Positions 44,807-54,353 of a stretch of 64,000 nucleotides of DNA are shown piece after piece. Where the stretch lies: assembly GCA_001314545.1 (NCBI GenBank), contig LIHN01000001.1:526180-590179 (forward strand), in the 5' to 3' direction. The position numbers were made by a program, and so were the translations under genes. How positions within the stretch are numbered: position 1 is the stretch's first letter; each line of letters starts with the position of its first letter. The DNA comes from Bacteroidetes bacterium HLUCCA01 (GTDB lineage Bacteria; Bacteroidota; Rhodothermia; Balneolales; HLUCCA01). Below the pieces are notes generated by a model. That model did not search any database. It was not told the origin of the DNA and saw nothing but the letters and a program-made list of their open reading frames with translations.

Positions 44807-47770
44807 TCATGCGTTCAATAGCCGCTTTGCTACATTGGACATTAAAAACAAATCGAAATCACGAACTACTTTGTCGATGAGTACTTTAAGCGCCTCGTAC
44901 TGACCTTCCCCAAGGTGATTATCGGCAAAATCGCTCAAACCATCAACATCCTGTATTACCAGTAGGTCGGTGATTATCTGACGGAGTTCTTCAGGCAGAG
45001 CCTCTACATGACGCACCAGCGCAGTGGTATCATCTTCCGGCACGCTGATATCGCCACCATCAGAAAGTACCTCTTTATATTCAAAAGTTACACCGGCATT
45101 TACATGAAGTGACCGGAGTAAATCGGGTTCCTTGAAGGGTTTCAGGATATAATCCGTAAAACCGGCTTTAATAAGTGCATCACGTTTGTCGTCAAATCCA
45201 CTGGCGGTGAGCGCAATGACCGCTACCGTTTTGCCCCGGGGCATTTTCCGGATTAACGACATAGCCTTCACACCGTCCATGACAGGCATGATAATATCCA
45301 TTATGACAACATCAAATTCTTGCCGGGAGAACAAATCAACAGCCTGCTGCCCGTCAGCCGCCTCGGATATGCTGGCACCAACACGCTCCAGCAGCAGACG
45401 AACTACCGTCCGGTTCAGGTCTACATCGTCAACCACAAGCACACGAAACGGCCTGGGAGAGGCAATCGTTTTTACGCGTGTGAACTTGTCGGCTTTTTTA
45501 CCGGTAGGATGTTCTACAATTTGCATTGGCACCGCAAAACCGAATAAAGCGCCCTGACCGAGTACACTTCGGACGGTGACATCCCCGCCCATGAGATTAA
45601 CTATCCGTTTCGTTATAGCCAGCCCCAGACCGGTTCCCTTGATATCCGAGTTCTTAGCCTGCTGAAACGGTTCAAATACCAGATGGAGGTCGTCTTCGGG
45701 TATGCCCCTTCCCGTATCTTCCACCTCCACGCTTATAAGTTGATCACGGGTACCGGTTGATGTGTTGTCAGTGAGTGAAAAACGAACCGAGACATGACCC
45801 TGATCGGTAAATTTCACGGCATTACCAATCAAGTTTATAAGAACTTGTGAAAATTTGGACTGATCGATCTGTACAGCAGGATTAATTTCAGGATCCACGG
45901 ACACCCGCAGGTCGACCCCTTTTGATGCTGCTTTCAGCCGAAACATTTCCACCACATCCCGGATGATTTCGTGGAGATCTGCCGGTTCGTTTTGAAGTTC
46001 CATTCTGGAGGCTTCAATCTTGGAAATATCCAGAATGTCGTTGATCATCGTGAGCAGGTGGTTACCACTTCGGTACATATTGTCTACATATCCGCGGTGA
46101 ACCTCGCTGACGGTCGGGTCGTTGGTCATAATCTGCGCATAGCCCAGTATGGCATTGAGCGGCGTGCGCAGTTCATGGGTAATCCGGGCCAGAAAAGCCG
46201 ACTTAGCCTGATTGGCGTCTTCGGCCGCTTTTCGGGCACTGACCAGCTCATCAATTCGCTCAGCTACCAAAATAACACCGTTGCGGGAACCATCTTCATT
46301 TCCCCAGGGATGAATGGCCAGACGCAGGTAGATCACATTATGTTCGTCCAGACGAAGCTCTTCCTCAGCGATATGCAGAACCTCTCCCTGAAGGCCCCGA
46401 TAGCATAAGTCCTGCCAGTGCGAGGGGAGCTTCTGGTAGATTTCAAAGAGCTTTTTACCGGTAAGTTTGATCCGGCCCGGTCCGTACGACTGCACCCAGG
46501 TTTTGCTGTAAACCACGAATCGCAGGTCGTGATCAAGGATTGCCATAGGCACCGGAGCGTTGTTAACCACTTCCCCCAGCAGCTCCCGTTCACTGTCGAG
46601 CTGTTTTTTGATCTCCATCTGTGTGGTCACATCCCTGGCAACAACAAAAATAATTTCCTGATCGCGCTGAACAATTCTGTTGGCTGTAATTTCAACGGTT
46701 AATCGCATCCCGTCTTTACACCTCCAGGTGCGCCGGTCAAGAACACTCTCACCGTCTTCGATGACACGATCGATGTAGGCCGTAATATCCTGCATGGAGT
46801 GATCCACAAAATCGGCCATTTTCAGATTAAGTGCCTCATCGCGTGTGTAGCCCAGCAGCCTGCAGAACGCTTCATTTACGTCTGTGATAGCATACGTAGC
46901 CGGATTCATCATGTAAATGGCTTCAACAGAACTTTGGATGGCGGTGCGATAGCGTTCTTCGGAGTCGCGGTAGGCCTGTTCGGCGAGTTTACGCTCGGTA
47001 ACATCGGTTATAATACCATCTATGCGAGGATTCTGTGGATCGGATACTACCCAGGCACGATCGCGCAGCCATTTGATATCACCTTTGGGGGTAATGAGCC
47101 GATATTCGGCCTCAGCATACCCCTTTTTACGAAGCTCATGGGTAGCCATCTCCAGTTTATGCAAATCACCACCATGAACCATTTTCTTCCAGGAGACCGT
47201 TTTATTGCGGAAATCCTCCTCATTCATGTCAAATACCAGGCGCGTTGCCTTGTTGACATACAGAATATCACGGGTTCTGGAGTCCATGGAATACACCACA
47301 TCATCAATGCTGGATAATACCGCATCCAGTCTGACTTCTGCGGCAGCAAGGGTATTCTCAATGACGATGCGCTCGGAAATGTCCCGGAGTTGTACCAGTT
47401 TCACCTGTCCGCCGGAAGCGGCGTCTGGCATCAGAGAAATATGCTCGGAAATATAGATGCCCGATCCATCCTCGCAGATATGCTCGGCATCTGTGCCGGA
47501 AGTCAGTTGCCAGTTACCCGATTTCCCACGGTCTTTAGGTGCCAGCAGTATATCGGCATGCTGACCCAGAACCGAATCCGGCTTATACCCATACAGTTTG
47601 GTGAAGGAAGGGTTTGCAAATAACACACGATTTTCATCATCCAGCAAAAGAACCGCATCTTGCAGATGTGCAACAATGCCCGATAGAAGATGTGTATGAT
47701 TTTTACTCAGAGCCACGAATTCGGATTTCAGAAGAGTTAAGCTACTGTGCCTGCCAGCAATCAGGCGCAC
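44807..47770 (-). CDS. Multi-PAS hybrid histidine kinase
   Basis: A 987-residue cytosolic kinase with no clear membrane helix. Four PAS units are visible: about 30-135 (AVLLLDDENRVLFANPSFTKLYGY), 145-260, 270-385 and 400-505. HisKA follows with H532 in ARITHELRTPLNAILGY, then HATPase with LINLIGNAVKFT, VEDTGRGIP and GTGLGLAITKR. A receiver has phospho-acceptor D825 in VVIMDIIMPVMDG and the lysine in DYILKPF, and a roughly 65-residue helical tail closes the protein. The GTG at 47770 is the longest start; others downstream are possible. It lies 28 bp from the next kinase gene, suggesting a phosphorelay. Confidence 0.9.
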   Translation of the reverse strand: MRLIAGRHSSLTLLKSEFVALSKNHTHLLSGIVAHLQDAVLLLDDENRVLFANPSFTKLYGYKPDSVLGQHADILLAPKDRGKSGNWQLTSGTDAEHICEDGSGIYISEHISLMPDAASGGQVKLVQLRDISERIVIENTLAAAEVRLDAVLSSIDDVVYSMDSRTRDILYVNKATRLVFDMNEEDFRNKTVSWKKMVHGGDLHKLEMATHELRKKGYAEAEYRLITPKGDIKWLRDRAWVVSDPQNPRIDGIITDVTERKLAEQAYRDSEERYRTAIQSSVEAIYMMNPATYAITDVNEAFCRLLGYTRDEALNLKMADFVDHSMQDITAYIDRVIEDGESVLDRRTWRCKDGMRLTVEITANRIVQRDQEIIFVVARDVTTQMEIKKQLDSERELLGEVVNNAPVPMAILDHDLRFVVYSKTWVQSYGPGRIKLTGKKLFEIYQKLPSHWQDLCYRGLQGEVLHIAEEELRLDEHNVIYLRLAIHPWGNEDGSRNGVILVAERIDELVSARKAAEDANQAKSAFLARITHELRTPLNAILGYAQIMTNDPTVSEVHRGYVDNMYRSGNHLLTMINDILDISKIEASRMELQNEPADLHEIIRDVVEMFRLKAASKGVDLRVSVDPEINPAVQIDQSKFSQVLINLIGNAVKFTDQGHVSVRFSLTDNTSTGTRDQLISVEVEDTGRGIPEDDLHLVFEPFQQAKNSDIKGTGLGLAITKRIVNLMGGDVTVRSVLGQGALFGFAVPMQIVEHPTGKKADKFTRVKTIASPRPFRVLVVDDVDLNRTVVRLLLERVGASISEAADGQQAVDLFSRQEFDVVIMDIIMPVMDGVKAMSLIRKMPRGKTVAVIALTASGFDDKRDALIKAGFTDYILKPFKEPDLLRSLHVNAGVTFEYKEVLSDGGDISVPEDDTTALVRHVEALPEELRQIITDLLVIQDVDGLSDFADNHLGEGQYEALKVLIDKVVRDFDLFLMSNVAKRLLNA

Positions 47771-47838
47771 AGCAAATTAACTATAAAAAGCTTAATCTTT
47801 CGTGTTAATACCCCCGGACAGACCGATTGAACAACAAT

Positions 47839-48306
47839 TTAACTGCGTTTATATTCCAAAAAGGTGTACCCCTCGTGAATCTCCCGTGCCTGCTCAACCC
47901 ACACTGAACCAAGTTGATGACGATATTCCGGAAAAAAAACATCTCCATCGTGCATGCCCTCAACCAGGGTGACGTACATATAGGTGCAGTTCTCCAGTAA
48001 TTGCCTGTAAATTTCGCCTCCGCCTATTACAAAGACCTTATCCTCTTCCTTCAATGCCTGAAGGGCTTTGTCAATGGCATCATAGCACTCAATACCGGGA
48101 TAATGGCCTGACGTAAGGACAACGTTTCGCCGATTGGGAAGCGGTTTACGACCAATTTCTTCAAAAACTTTCCGTCCCATGAGAATTGGATATCCTGTGG
48201 TCACCCGCTTGAAATGACGCAGGTCTTCAGGAATGTGCCAGGGCAGACCGCCATCCCGGCCTATGAGCAGATTTTCGTCATGTGCTACGATGGCAATAAG
48301 CTGCAT
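47839..48306 (-). CDS. folA: Dihydrofolate reductase
   Basis: Reduces dihydrofolate to tetrahydrofolate with NADPH, regenerating the cofactor consumed by thymidylate synthase. The 155 residues carry LIGRDGGLPWHIPEDLRHFK, where the W-x-x-x-x-D motif holds the active-site acid. PILMGRKVFEEIG, NVVLTSG and KVFVIGGGEIYRQLL follow, all standard for type I DHFR. Its ATG overlaps the thyA stop by one base (TAATG), so the pair is translationally coupled. Confidence 0.97.
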   Translation of the reverse strand: MQLIAIVAHDENLLIGRDGGLPWHIPEDLRHFKRVTTGYPILMGRKVFEEIGRKPLPNRRNVVLTSGHYPGIECYDAIDKALQALKEEDKVFVIGGGEIYRQLLENCTYMYVTLVEGMHDGDVFFPEYRHQLGSVWVEQAREIHEGYTFLEYKRS

Positions 48307-49154
48307 TACACGGCAACCTCAAATCGAATGGGTGGATGCGGATTGTACCCCTCGAGGGTAAAATCATCCAGGGTGAGGTCATCAACAGGCTTCGGATTTA
48401 TTTTGAGAACCGGTAATGGTCGGGGCTCACGGGTCAGCTGCTCTTTGAGTCCATCCACATGGTTAACATAGATGTGGGCGTCTACAATGGTATGGGCGAA
48501 AGTGCCCGGCTGCAGGCCAACTTCCTGGGCAATGGCCATGGTCAACGCTGAATAACATGCCAGATTGAATGGAATTCCCAGTGCAATATCGCCCGAACGC
48601 TGGGTAAGATGGCAGTTTAGTTTTCCGTTAGCAACATTGAAAATGAACATCACATGACACGGTGGCAACGCCATACGCGAGAGCAGCCCCGGATGCCAGG
48701 CGCTGATAACAATACGCCTGCTTTCCGGATTGTTTTTCAGCATATCAATTGCCTGCTGAATCTGATCCACTTCCCGTACGACCATAGCCTGACTGGTGAT
48801 ATTTCCGGCATCCCCTTCCATAGAAACTTCCTCGGTATCTGCGTACGGAAAACGCCGCCACATAACCGGATAAATAGGACCGACGTGACCGTCATCGCGT
48901 GCCCAGGCATCCCAGATATGGCAGTTATTTTCATCCCGCAGCCACCGGATATGATCCTCCCCCCTCAGATACCAGAGCAGTTCCAGAATCACGGACCGGA
49001 AAAACACTTTTTTCGTGGTCAGTAATGGAAAGCCCTCCGATAAATCTACCTTGTAGGATTCCGCAAAACTGGATAGGGTATCTGTACCTGTACGATTCGT
49101 TTTGTGAACGCCGTTTTCAAGAACGCGTTTTACCAGATCGTGATACTGTTTCAT
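48306..49154 (-). CDS. thyA: Thymidylate synthase
   Basis: Makes dTMP from dUMP with methylene-tetrahydrofolate. At 282 residues it is slightly longer than E. coli ThyA (264). Motifs: KTNRTGTDTLSSF (phosphate-binding Arg), LLTTKKVFFRSVILELLWYL, the catalytic C166 in MALPPCHVMF, LTQRSGDIALGIPFNLACYS and DAHIYVNHVDGLKEQL. The ATG at 49154 fits. folA follows with a one-base overlap; ilvE lies 24 bp upstream on the same strand. Confidence 0.98.
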   Translation of the reverse strand: MKQYHDLVKRVLENGVHKTNRTGTDTLSSFAESYKVDLSEGFPLLTTKKVFFRSVILELLWYLRGEDHIRWLRDENNCHIWDAWARDDGHVGPIYPVMWRRFPYADTEEVSMEGDAGNITSQAMVVREVDQIQQAIDMLKNNPESRRIVISAWHPGLLSRMALPPCHVMFIFNVANGKLNCHLTQRSGDIALGIPFNLACYSALTMAIAQEVGLQPGTFAHTIVDAHIYVNHVDGLKEQLTREPRPLPVLKINPKPVDDLTLDDFTLEGYNPHPPIRFEVAV

Positions 49155-49178
49155 CGTTTTACAAGGATGGGTTCAGAG

Positions 49179-50246
49179 TTAAATTAACGTGCACCAGTCG
49201 GCCGGATCTTCCACACTACCGTGATGAATGCCTGTGAGTGTATCGTACAGACGCTGTGCCAGTTCACCCATTTGTTCCTGCTTCATGTCAATACTTCTGC
49301 CCTGATGATGAATGAAACCTACAGGGGAGACTACTGCAGCCGTTCCCGTGGCAAATATCTCCTGCAGTACGCCACGGTCCCTGGCTTCAAAAACTTCATC
49401 GATGCTGATCTTTCGCTGTTCTACCGGTATACCCCAGCTGCCAGCCAGATACATGGTTGAATCGCGGGTAATACCCGGCAAGATCGTCCCCTCAAGAGGT
49501 GGCGTTATCAGGGTACCGTCAATCAGGAAGAAAATATTGGAGGTGCCAACTTCTTCCACGTATTTCTGCTCAAAAGCATCCAACCAGAGCACCTGAGCAT
49601 ATCCTTCCTGGGCGGCCAGGGCATTGGGCTGCATGGTAGCGGCATAGTTGCCGGGCACCTTGGCCTCACCGGTTCCGCCCTTCACGGCCCTGACGTACTG
49701 CGGATAGGTTGTCAGCCGGATGGGTTTGATTCCCTCGGCGTAGTAGTTGCCAACAGGACTCGTAATCACCATGTACCGATAGTTACGGGCCACGCGAACA
49801 CCCAGAAATTCATCGGAAGCAAAAATAAATGGTCGCAGGTACAAGGACTTGTAGGTATCCTGAGGTACCCAGTTACGGTCAATATCAACCAGCTGTTTGA
49901 TCGACTCTTCAAAGACCTCACGGGATACATGAGCAATGTTCATACGGTCACACGACCGGATAAAACGCTGATAGTGGGCATCCAGCCTGAAAATATTAAT
50001 CTTACCTCCCGCATACCGAAATGCTTTCATCCCCTCAAAGACCGCCTGACCGTAATGCAGCACACTGAACGAGGGATCTAATGAGATAGCACCGTATGGA
50101 AGGATGCGACCCGCATCCCACCCGCCGTCCCGGTAACGACTTTCAAACATGTGGTCGGCGAAGGTGTCTCCAAATCGAAGGTTAGAAAAGTCAGTTGCCT
50201 CAAGTTTTGAGGATGTTGTTCTCTCAACAGAAAATTTTACAGCCAT
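49179..50246 (-). CDS. ilvE: Branched-chain amino acid aminotransferase
   Basis: PLP enzyme of fold type IV that interconverts leucine, isoleucine and valine with their keto acids. The 355 residues match the longer, eukaryote-like BCAT type: FSVLHYGQAVFEGMKAFR, YLRPFIFASDEFLGV, and GGTGEAKVPGNYAA with PLP lysine K196. QVLWLDAFEQKYVEEVGTSN and LEGTILPGITRDS follow. The ATG is at 50246. It sits 71 bp downstream of rnc in the same direction; a hairpin in that gap may separate the transcripts. Confidence 0.96.
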   Translation of the reverse strand: MAVKFSVERTTSSKLEATDFSNLRFGDTFADHMFESRYRDGGWDAGRILPYGAISLDPSFSVLHYGQAVFEGMKAFRYAGGKINIFRLDAHYQRFIRSCDRMNIAHVSREVFEESIKQLVDIDRNWVPQDTYKSLYLRPFIFASDEFLGVRVARNYRYMVITSPVGNYYAEGIKPIRLTTYPQYVRAVKGGTGEAKVPGNYAATMQPNALAAQEGYAQVLWLDAFEQKYVEEVGTSNIFFLIDGTLITPPLEGTILPGITRDSTMYLAGSWGIPVEQRKISIDEVFEARDRGVLQEIFATGTAAVVSPVGFIHHQGRSIDMKQEQMGELAQRLYDTLTGIHHGSVEDPADWCTLI

Positions 50247-50280
50247 TGGAATTCCGGATTATCCTGCAGTTACGTTTATA

Positions 50281-50307
50281 TCGCGAAAAGTACTGAGATT
50301 TTTGCGA
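50281..50307. terminator. Possible hairpin between rnc and ilvE
   Basis: TCGC-G-AAAA (50281-50289) can pair with TTTTGCGA (50300-50307) around a 10-base loop, with one bulged G. It lies just after the rnc stop on the minus strand. There is no separate T-run, so it may be a weak terminator or a processing site. Confidence 0.3.
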
Positions 50308-50317
50308 TGAACCCAAC

Positions 50318-51091
50318 TTATTGTGGCTGTGAGTCTGTCTTTTCCGTAGCACGCTGCAGCATTTTCAAGGTCTGGTCGGCGGCCAGTTGCTCTGCTTTTT
50401 TCTTGTTTTTCCCGGTTCCTCTTCCATATCGCTCTTCCCCGAGTATGACCACAATGTCAAAAGTGCGGTCGTGATCGGGACCTGTCAGTGACTCAACATG
50501 ATAAACAGGAGCCGGCAGTTTTTTAGACTGGGCGTACTCCAGTAATATACTCTTGTAGTTATCTCTTTTTTGCTCAAGCAGCTCCAGATCTACGTTATCC
50601 AAAATAAGATCACGCACAAAATCTGTGGCTGCCTTATACCCGCTATCTTTATACAAAGCACCCACCATAGCCTCGAAAATATCGGCCAGAACACTGGTAC
50701 TGTACTGAATTCCCTGATCTTTTACCCGATCACCGACCTCTATAATATCAGCCAGATGCAGCCTTTGTGAAAACTTGGCGAGGGTTTCACCTTTGACGAT
50801 GCGCGAACGCATCTGGGTCATGAATCCTTCATTGCGTGTAGCAAATCGTTCGAAAATAATTTCGGTTACGATTAAATCCAGAACCGCATCGCCCAGAAAC
50901 TCCAGCTGTTCGTACGATTCGTTATGCCTCATATTGGACTCAACCAGCTTGGAGCGGTGCCTTAATGCACGCAGGAAAAGCTGAGGCTGACTGACCGGAT
51001 GTCCGGTCAGTTCCTCTATATAGCTGATTTTTTTTCTGGAAACTTCATCCAGTTGACGTTTTTTCAACCAGGACTGAAGACTCCTGATCAT
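50318..51091 (-). CDS. rnc: Ribonuclease III
   Basis: Cuts double-stranded RNA, including rRNA precursors. The 257 residues have an N-terminal nuclease domain (about 20-170) with the signature YEQLEFLGDAVLDLIVTEII and the later catalytic DIFEAMVGALYKDSGY. A C-terminal double-stranded-RNA-binding domain (about 180-250) includes ILLEYAQSKKLPAPVYHV and GRGTGKNKKKAEQLAADQTL. It starts 2 bp after the fabF stop, giving the common fabF-rnc order. Confidence 0.97.
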   Translation of the reverse strand: MIRSLQSWLKKRQLDEVSRKKISYIEELTGHPVSQPQLFLRALRHRSKLVESNMRHNESYEQLEFLGDAVLDLIVTEIIFERFATRNEGFMTQMRSRIVKGETLAKFSQRLHLADIIEVGDRVKDQGIQYSTSVLADIFEAMVGALYKDSGYKAATDFVRDLILDNVDLELLEQKRDNYKSILLEYAQSKKLPAPVYHVESLTGPDHDRTFDIVVILGEERYGRGTGKNKKKAEQLAADQTLKMLQRATEKTDSQPQ

Positions 51092-51093
51092 AC

Positions 51094-52338
51094 TTAACCC
51101 ACGTACTTTTTAAATACAATGGAAGTATTATGTCCGCCAAAACCAAAGGCATTGTTTATGGCGAAGTCTACTTTCCTTTCCACAGCAGTATTAAACGTAT
51201 AATTCAAATCACACTGCGGATCAGGCGTAGTAAAGTTGATTGTAGGCGGTACTTTATCGTGCTTCACAGCCATTATGGTTGCCAGCGATTCAGCGGCACC
51301 GGCGGCTCCGAGCATATGACCGGTCATTGACTTGGTGGAGTTCAGGTTGATATTGTATGCGTGGTCACCAAATACTTTCTTAATCGAATTGGTCTCTGCA
51401 ACGTCTCCAAGTGGTGTTGCCGTACCGTGCATATTAATATGATCAATCTGTTCGGGTTGAAGCCCGGCCGCTTCCAGAGCGGAATGCATGGCCAGGATTA
51501 CTCCATTGCCATTTGGATCGGGTGCTGTAATATGGTAGGCATCTGCAGAGAAACCATACCCGCCGATTTCAGCATATATCGTAGCTCCCCTCGCAAGGGC
51601 AGATTCCAGAGATTCGAGTACGAGGATACCCGCACCCTCACCCAGGACAAAACCATCGCGTGTGGCATCAAACGGTCGTGACGCCGTCTCGGGTTCGTCA
51701 TTTCGGGTCGACATAGCTTTCAGTGCGTTGAAACCCGCTACCCCCATTTCAAACACAGGCGCTTCCGTACCACCACATACCGCGTAATCAGCTGTACCGT
51801 ACTTCACGGCATCATAAGCCAACCCAATGTTGTGAGATCCGGTAGCGCAGGCAGAAACAGCGCAGAAATTCGGCCCCCTGAAACCATACTTAATAGACAC
51901 ATGCCCGGCGGCAATATCAGGAATCAGCATGGGGATGAAGAAAGGGGAAACCCCTCTGGGTCCCCTTTCCGCAAACTCCAGGCATTGTCTGTAAAATACT
52001 TCAAATCCCCCAATACCCGTACCAACAAGTACCGCAACACGGTTCTTGTCGATCTGGTCAAGTTCCAGTTTTGAATCATTGATGGCTTCTTCAGCTGCAA
52101 TGAGCGCGTACTGAGTAAACTTGTCAAGTCGGCGGGCTTCCTTCGCCGGAAAATAATCGGTCGGATTATAGTTATCTATCTGACCGGCAAATTTTGTCGG
52201 GAAGTCAGTTACATCGAAATGTGTAATCGGTCGTGCTCCGCTGGTACCTTTGATGAGATTATCCCAGAATTCTGAGACCGTCTTTCCTAAAGGTGTTATG
52301 GAGCCTAATCCGGTTACAACAACTCTTCTTGGGGTCAT
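51094..52338 (-). CDS. fabF: 3-oxoacyl-[acyl-carrier-protein] synthase II
   Basis: Condensing enzyme that elongates fatty acyl-ACP with malonyl-ACP. The 414 residues have the Cys-His-His triad: C164 in VSACATGSHNIG, a histidine in NMHGTATPLGD (about 304) and another in SMTGHMLGAAG (about 341), spaced as in E. coli FabF. RRVVVTGLGSITPLG is the usual N-terminus. The ATG at 52338 is 22 bp after acpP. Confidence 0.97.
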   Translation of the reverse strand: MTPRRVVVTGLGSITPLGKTVSEFWDNLIKGTSGARPITHFDVTDFPTKFAGQIDNYNPTDYFPAKEARRLDKFTQYALIAAEEAINDSKLELDQIDKNRVAVLVGTGIGGFEVFYRQCLEFAERGPRGVSPFFIPMLIPDIAAGHVSIKYGFRGPNFCAVSACATGSHNIGLAYDAVKYGTADYAVCGGTEAPVFEMGVAGFNALKAMSTRNDEPETASRPFDATRDGFVLGEGAGILVLESLESALARGATIYAEIGGYGFSADAYHITAPDPNGNGVILAMHSALEAAGLQPEQIDHINMHGTATPLGDVAETNSIKKVFGDHAYNINLNSTKSMTGHMLGAAGAAESLATIMAVKHDKVPPTINFTTPDPQCDLNYTFNTAVERKVDFAINNAFGFGGHNTSIVFKKYVG

Positions 52339-52360
52339 TTTAGGTAAGTTAGAGCGTAAA

Positions 52361-52600
52361 TTAAGCGATTTTTTCAGTGAGATACTGAACGGCAGAACCT
52401 ACCGTAGAGATGTTTTCGGCATCTTCATCAGGAATACTGATTTCAAATTCTTTCTCAAATTCCATAATCAGCTCTACAGTGTCGAGCGAATCAGCTCCAA
52501 GATCATTGGTGAAATTAGCTTCCATCGTAACGTCAGCTTCATCTACACCAAGTTTGTCAACGATAATCGCTTTTACTTTAGCTTCGATATCTTTTGCCAT
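52361..52600 (-). CDS. acpP: Acyl carrier protein
   Basis: Carries growing acyl chains on a 4'-phosphopantetheine arm. The 79 acidic residues include the attachment serine S38 in [19 protein letters not shown] and the usual four-helix layout. It lies between fabG (95 bp upstream) and fabF (22 bp downstream). The 95-bp gap is the largest in the fab cluster and holds a good sigma-70-like promoter with a palindrome, consistent with separate high expression of this abundant protein. Confidence 0.98.
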   Translation of the reverse strand: MAKDIEAKVKAIIVDKLGVDEADVTMEANFTNDLGADSLDTVELIMEFEKEFEISIPDEDAENISTVGSAVQYLTEKIA

Positions 52601-52640
52601 GGTTTGTTTATTTAGTTGTTTGGTTGAGTGAATGAATTTC

Positions 52641-52685
52641 GCATGTCAGACATGCTATAATAACAAGTATGTTAGCCTTACGCAA
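52641..52685 (-). promoter_or_regulatory. acpP promoter with overlapping 7-1-7 palindrome
   Basis: On the minus strand, TTGCGT (52685-52680) is followed after 17 bases by TATTAT (52662-52657), preceded by TG to form an extended -10 (TGTTATTAT). Immediately downstream is a perfect palindrome GCATGTC-N-GACATGC (52641-52655), which would cover the transcription start. The arrangement looks like a strong promoter with an operator. Confidence 0.55.
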
Positions 52686-52695
52686 AAAAAGCAAT

Positions 52696-53445
52696 TTACA
52701 TCGCCATGCCACCGTCAACATGCAGTACCGCGCCGGTAACGTAGGCAGATGCATCACTGGCCAGGTATTGAACGGCCATGGCGATATCTTCAGGATTTCC
52801 GGGCTTACCCATTGGTATTGCACTATTTATGGCCTGAAGTGTTGCCTCATTGAGTTTATCGGTCATGTCCGTTGTGATGTATCCGGGTGCAACCAGGTTG
52901 ACCCGTACATTCCGGGTGGCAAGTTCTTTGGCCAGCGACTTGGTGAAGCCGATCATGCCCGCCTTGGAAGCCGAGTAATTGGTCTGTCCGGCGTTACCGG
53001 AAACACCTACAACGGAACCAATGTTGATGACAGAACCGGCACGTTGTTTCATCATCGGACGAACAACTGCTTTTGAGTAATTGAATACGCTTTTAAGGTT
53101 GGTTTCAATGACATCGTCCCATTGTTCTTCGCTCATGCGCATGATCAGGGTGTCTTTGGTAATACCGGCATTGTTCACCAGAATGTCCAGCCTGCCCCAG
53201 GCCTTAACAAGTTCATTGACCACTTCTTCAGCACGCGTCCCGCTCACTGCATCAGCTTGAAAAATCATTGCTTTTCTGCCCATCGCAACCAGTTGTGCCT
53301 GAACATCTTTGGCTGCATCTTCCGAGCGTGCGTAGGTAAGGGCTACATCCGCTCCGGCAGCACCCAGGGCAAGCGCGATGGCTTTACCAATTCCTCTGCT
53401 GGCTCCGGTGACCAGACAGGTTTTACCTTCGAGGGAAAAAGACAT
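52696..53445 (-). CDS. fabG: 3-oxoacyl-[acyl-carrier-protein] reductase
   Basis: NADPH-dependent ketoreductase of fatty-acid elongation. It is a 249-residue classical short-chain dehydrogenase: VTGASRGIGKAIAL (cofactor glycines 14-20), NNAGITKD (91-98), and the catalytic S144, Y157 and K161 in NIGSVVGVSGNAGQTNYSAS followed by K. VAPGYITTDMTDKL and the C-terminus YVTGAVLHVDGGMAM are typical of FabG. It lies 10 bp after fabD. Confidence 0.97.
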   Translation of the reverse strand: MSFSLEGKTCLVTGASRGIGKAIALALGAAGADVALTYARSEDAAKDVQAQLVAMGRKAMIFQADAVSGTRAEEVVNELVKAWGRLDILVNNAGITKDTLIMRMSEEQWDDVIETNLKSVFNYSKAVVRPMMKQRAGSVINIGSVVGVSGNAGQTNYSASKAGMIGFTKSLAKELATRNVRVNLVAPGYITTDMTDKLNEATLQAINSAIPMGKPGNPEDIAMAVQYLASDASAYVTGAVLHVDGGMAM

Positions 53446-53455
53446 GGTGTTCTCC

Positions 53456-54343
53456 TTATTGATAACCGTTTAATTCAACATCTTTGAGTGTCCGCTTCAC
53501 CAGGCCCTGCAGCACATTACCCGGTCCGATTTCGGTAAAGTTGCGCAATCCATCTTCAAACATATTCTGAAGGGTGTGTGTCCAGCGAACCGGATTAAGA
53601 AGCTGATCGAGCATATTGCTTCGGATAATCTCCGGGTCTGTGGTCGGGCGGGCCGTGAAATTGGCATATACCGGGCAAAAAGGCGTGCTTATCCGAAGGG
53701 TTTCCAGACTATTTTTTAGTCCGTCATAGGCTGGTTGCATCAGTGGAGAGTGAAACGCTCCGCTGACCGGCAGCTTTCGGGCCAGTTTACAGCCCCGGGC
53801 TTTAAGTTGATCAATGGCCCTGTCAATGGCTGCTTCGCTTCCGGAAATAACCAACTGACCCGGGCAGTTATAATTTGCAGGTACAACCTGCTCGTCGGGG
53901 GTTGATACAGTGGCACAGATTTCCTCAACCTGCTCATCAGCAAGCCCAATAACGGCAGCCATAGAACCGGGATTATCCATTCCGGCCTGCTGCATCAGCT
54001 GACCTCGTTTGCGCACAATCAGGAGTGCATCCTCAAAACGAAGTGCTCCACATGCTGTCAGAGCGGAAAACTCGCCCAGGCTGTGTCCAGCTACGGCATC
54101 AGGACGGATGTCAAGATTGCTATATAGCGCCACGGAGTGCAGGAAAATAGCCGGTTGTGTGTATTCGGTCTGCCGAAGCATTTCGTCAGGACCGTCAAAC
54201 ATAATTTCTGACAGCGAAAACCCTAGCACCTCATCGGCCGCAGTAAACATATCCTTTACTTTCTGCGACGACGCTACGGCCTCTTTACCCATCCCTACAA
54301 ATTGTGATCCCTGACCCGGGAAAATACAGGCTAAGTTACCCAT
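53456..54343 (-). CDS. fabD: Malonyl-CoA:ACP transacylase
   Basis: Loads malonyl groups onto ACP. I start it at the ATG at 54343 (295 residues), giving MGNLACIFPGQGSQFVGMG; a TTG three codons upstream overlaps the fabH junction and is less likely. The nucleophile is S88 in VAGHSLGEFSAL. The catalytic histidine is in VSGAFHSPLM (about 198), and the QLLNPVRWT block near the end is conserved. It lies 10 bp after fabH and 10 bp before fabG. Confidence 0.96.
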   Translation of the reverse strand: MGNLACIFPGQGSQFVGMGKEAVASSQKVKDMFTAADEVLGFSLSEIMFDGPDEMLRQTEYTQPAIFLHSVALYSNLDIRPDAVAGHSLGEFSALTACGALRFEDALLIVRKRGQLMQQAGMDNPGSMAAVIGLADEQVEEICATVSTPDEQVVPANYNCPGQLVISGSEAAIDRAIDQLKARGCKLARKLPVSGAFHSPLMQPAYDGLKNSLETLRISTPFCPVYANFTARPTTDPEIIRSNMLDQLLNPVRWTHTLQNMFEDGLRNFTEIGPGNVLQGLVKRTLKDVELNGYQ

Positions 54344-54353
54344 AGGTATCAAA

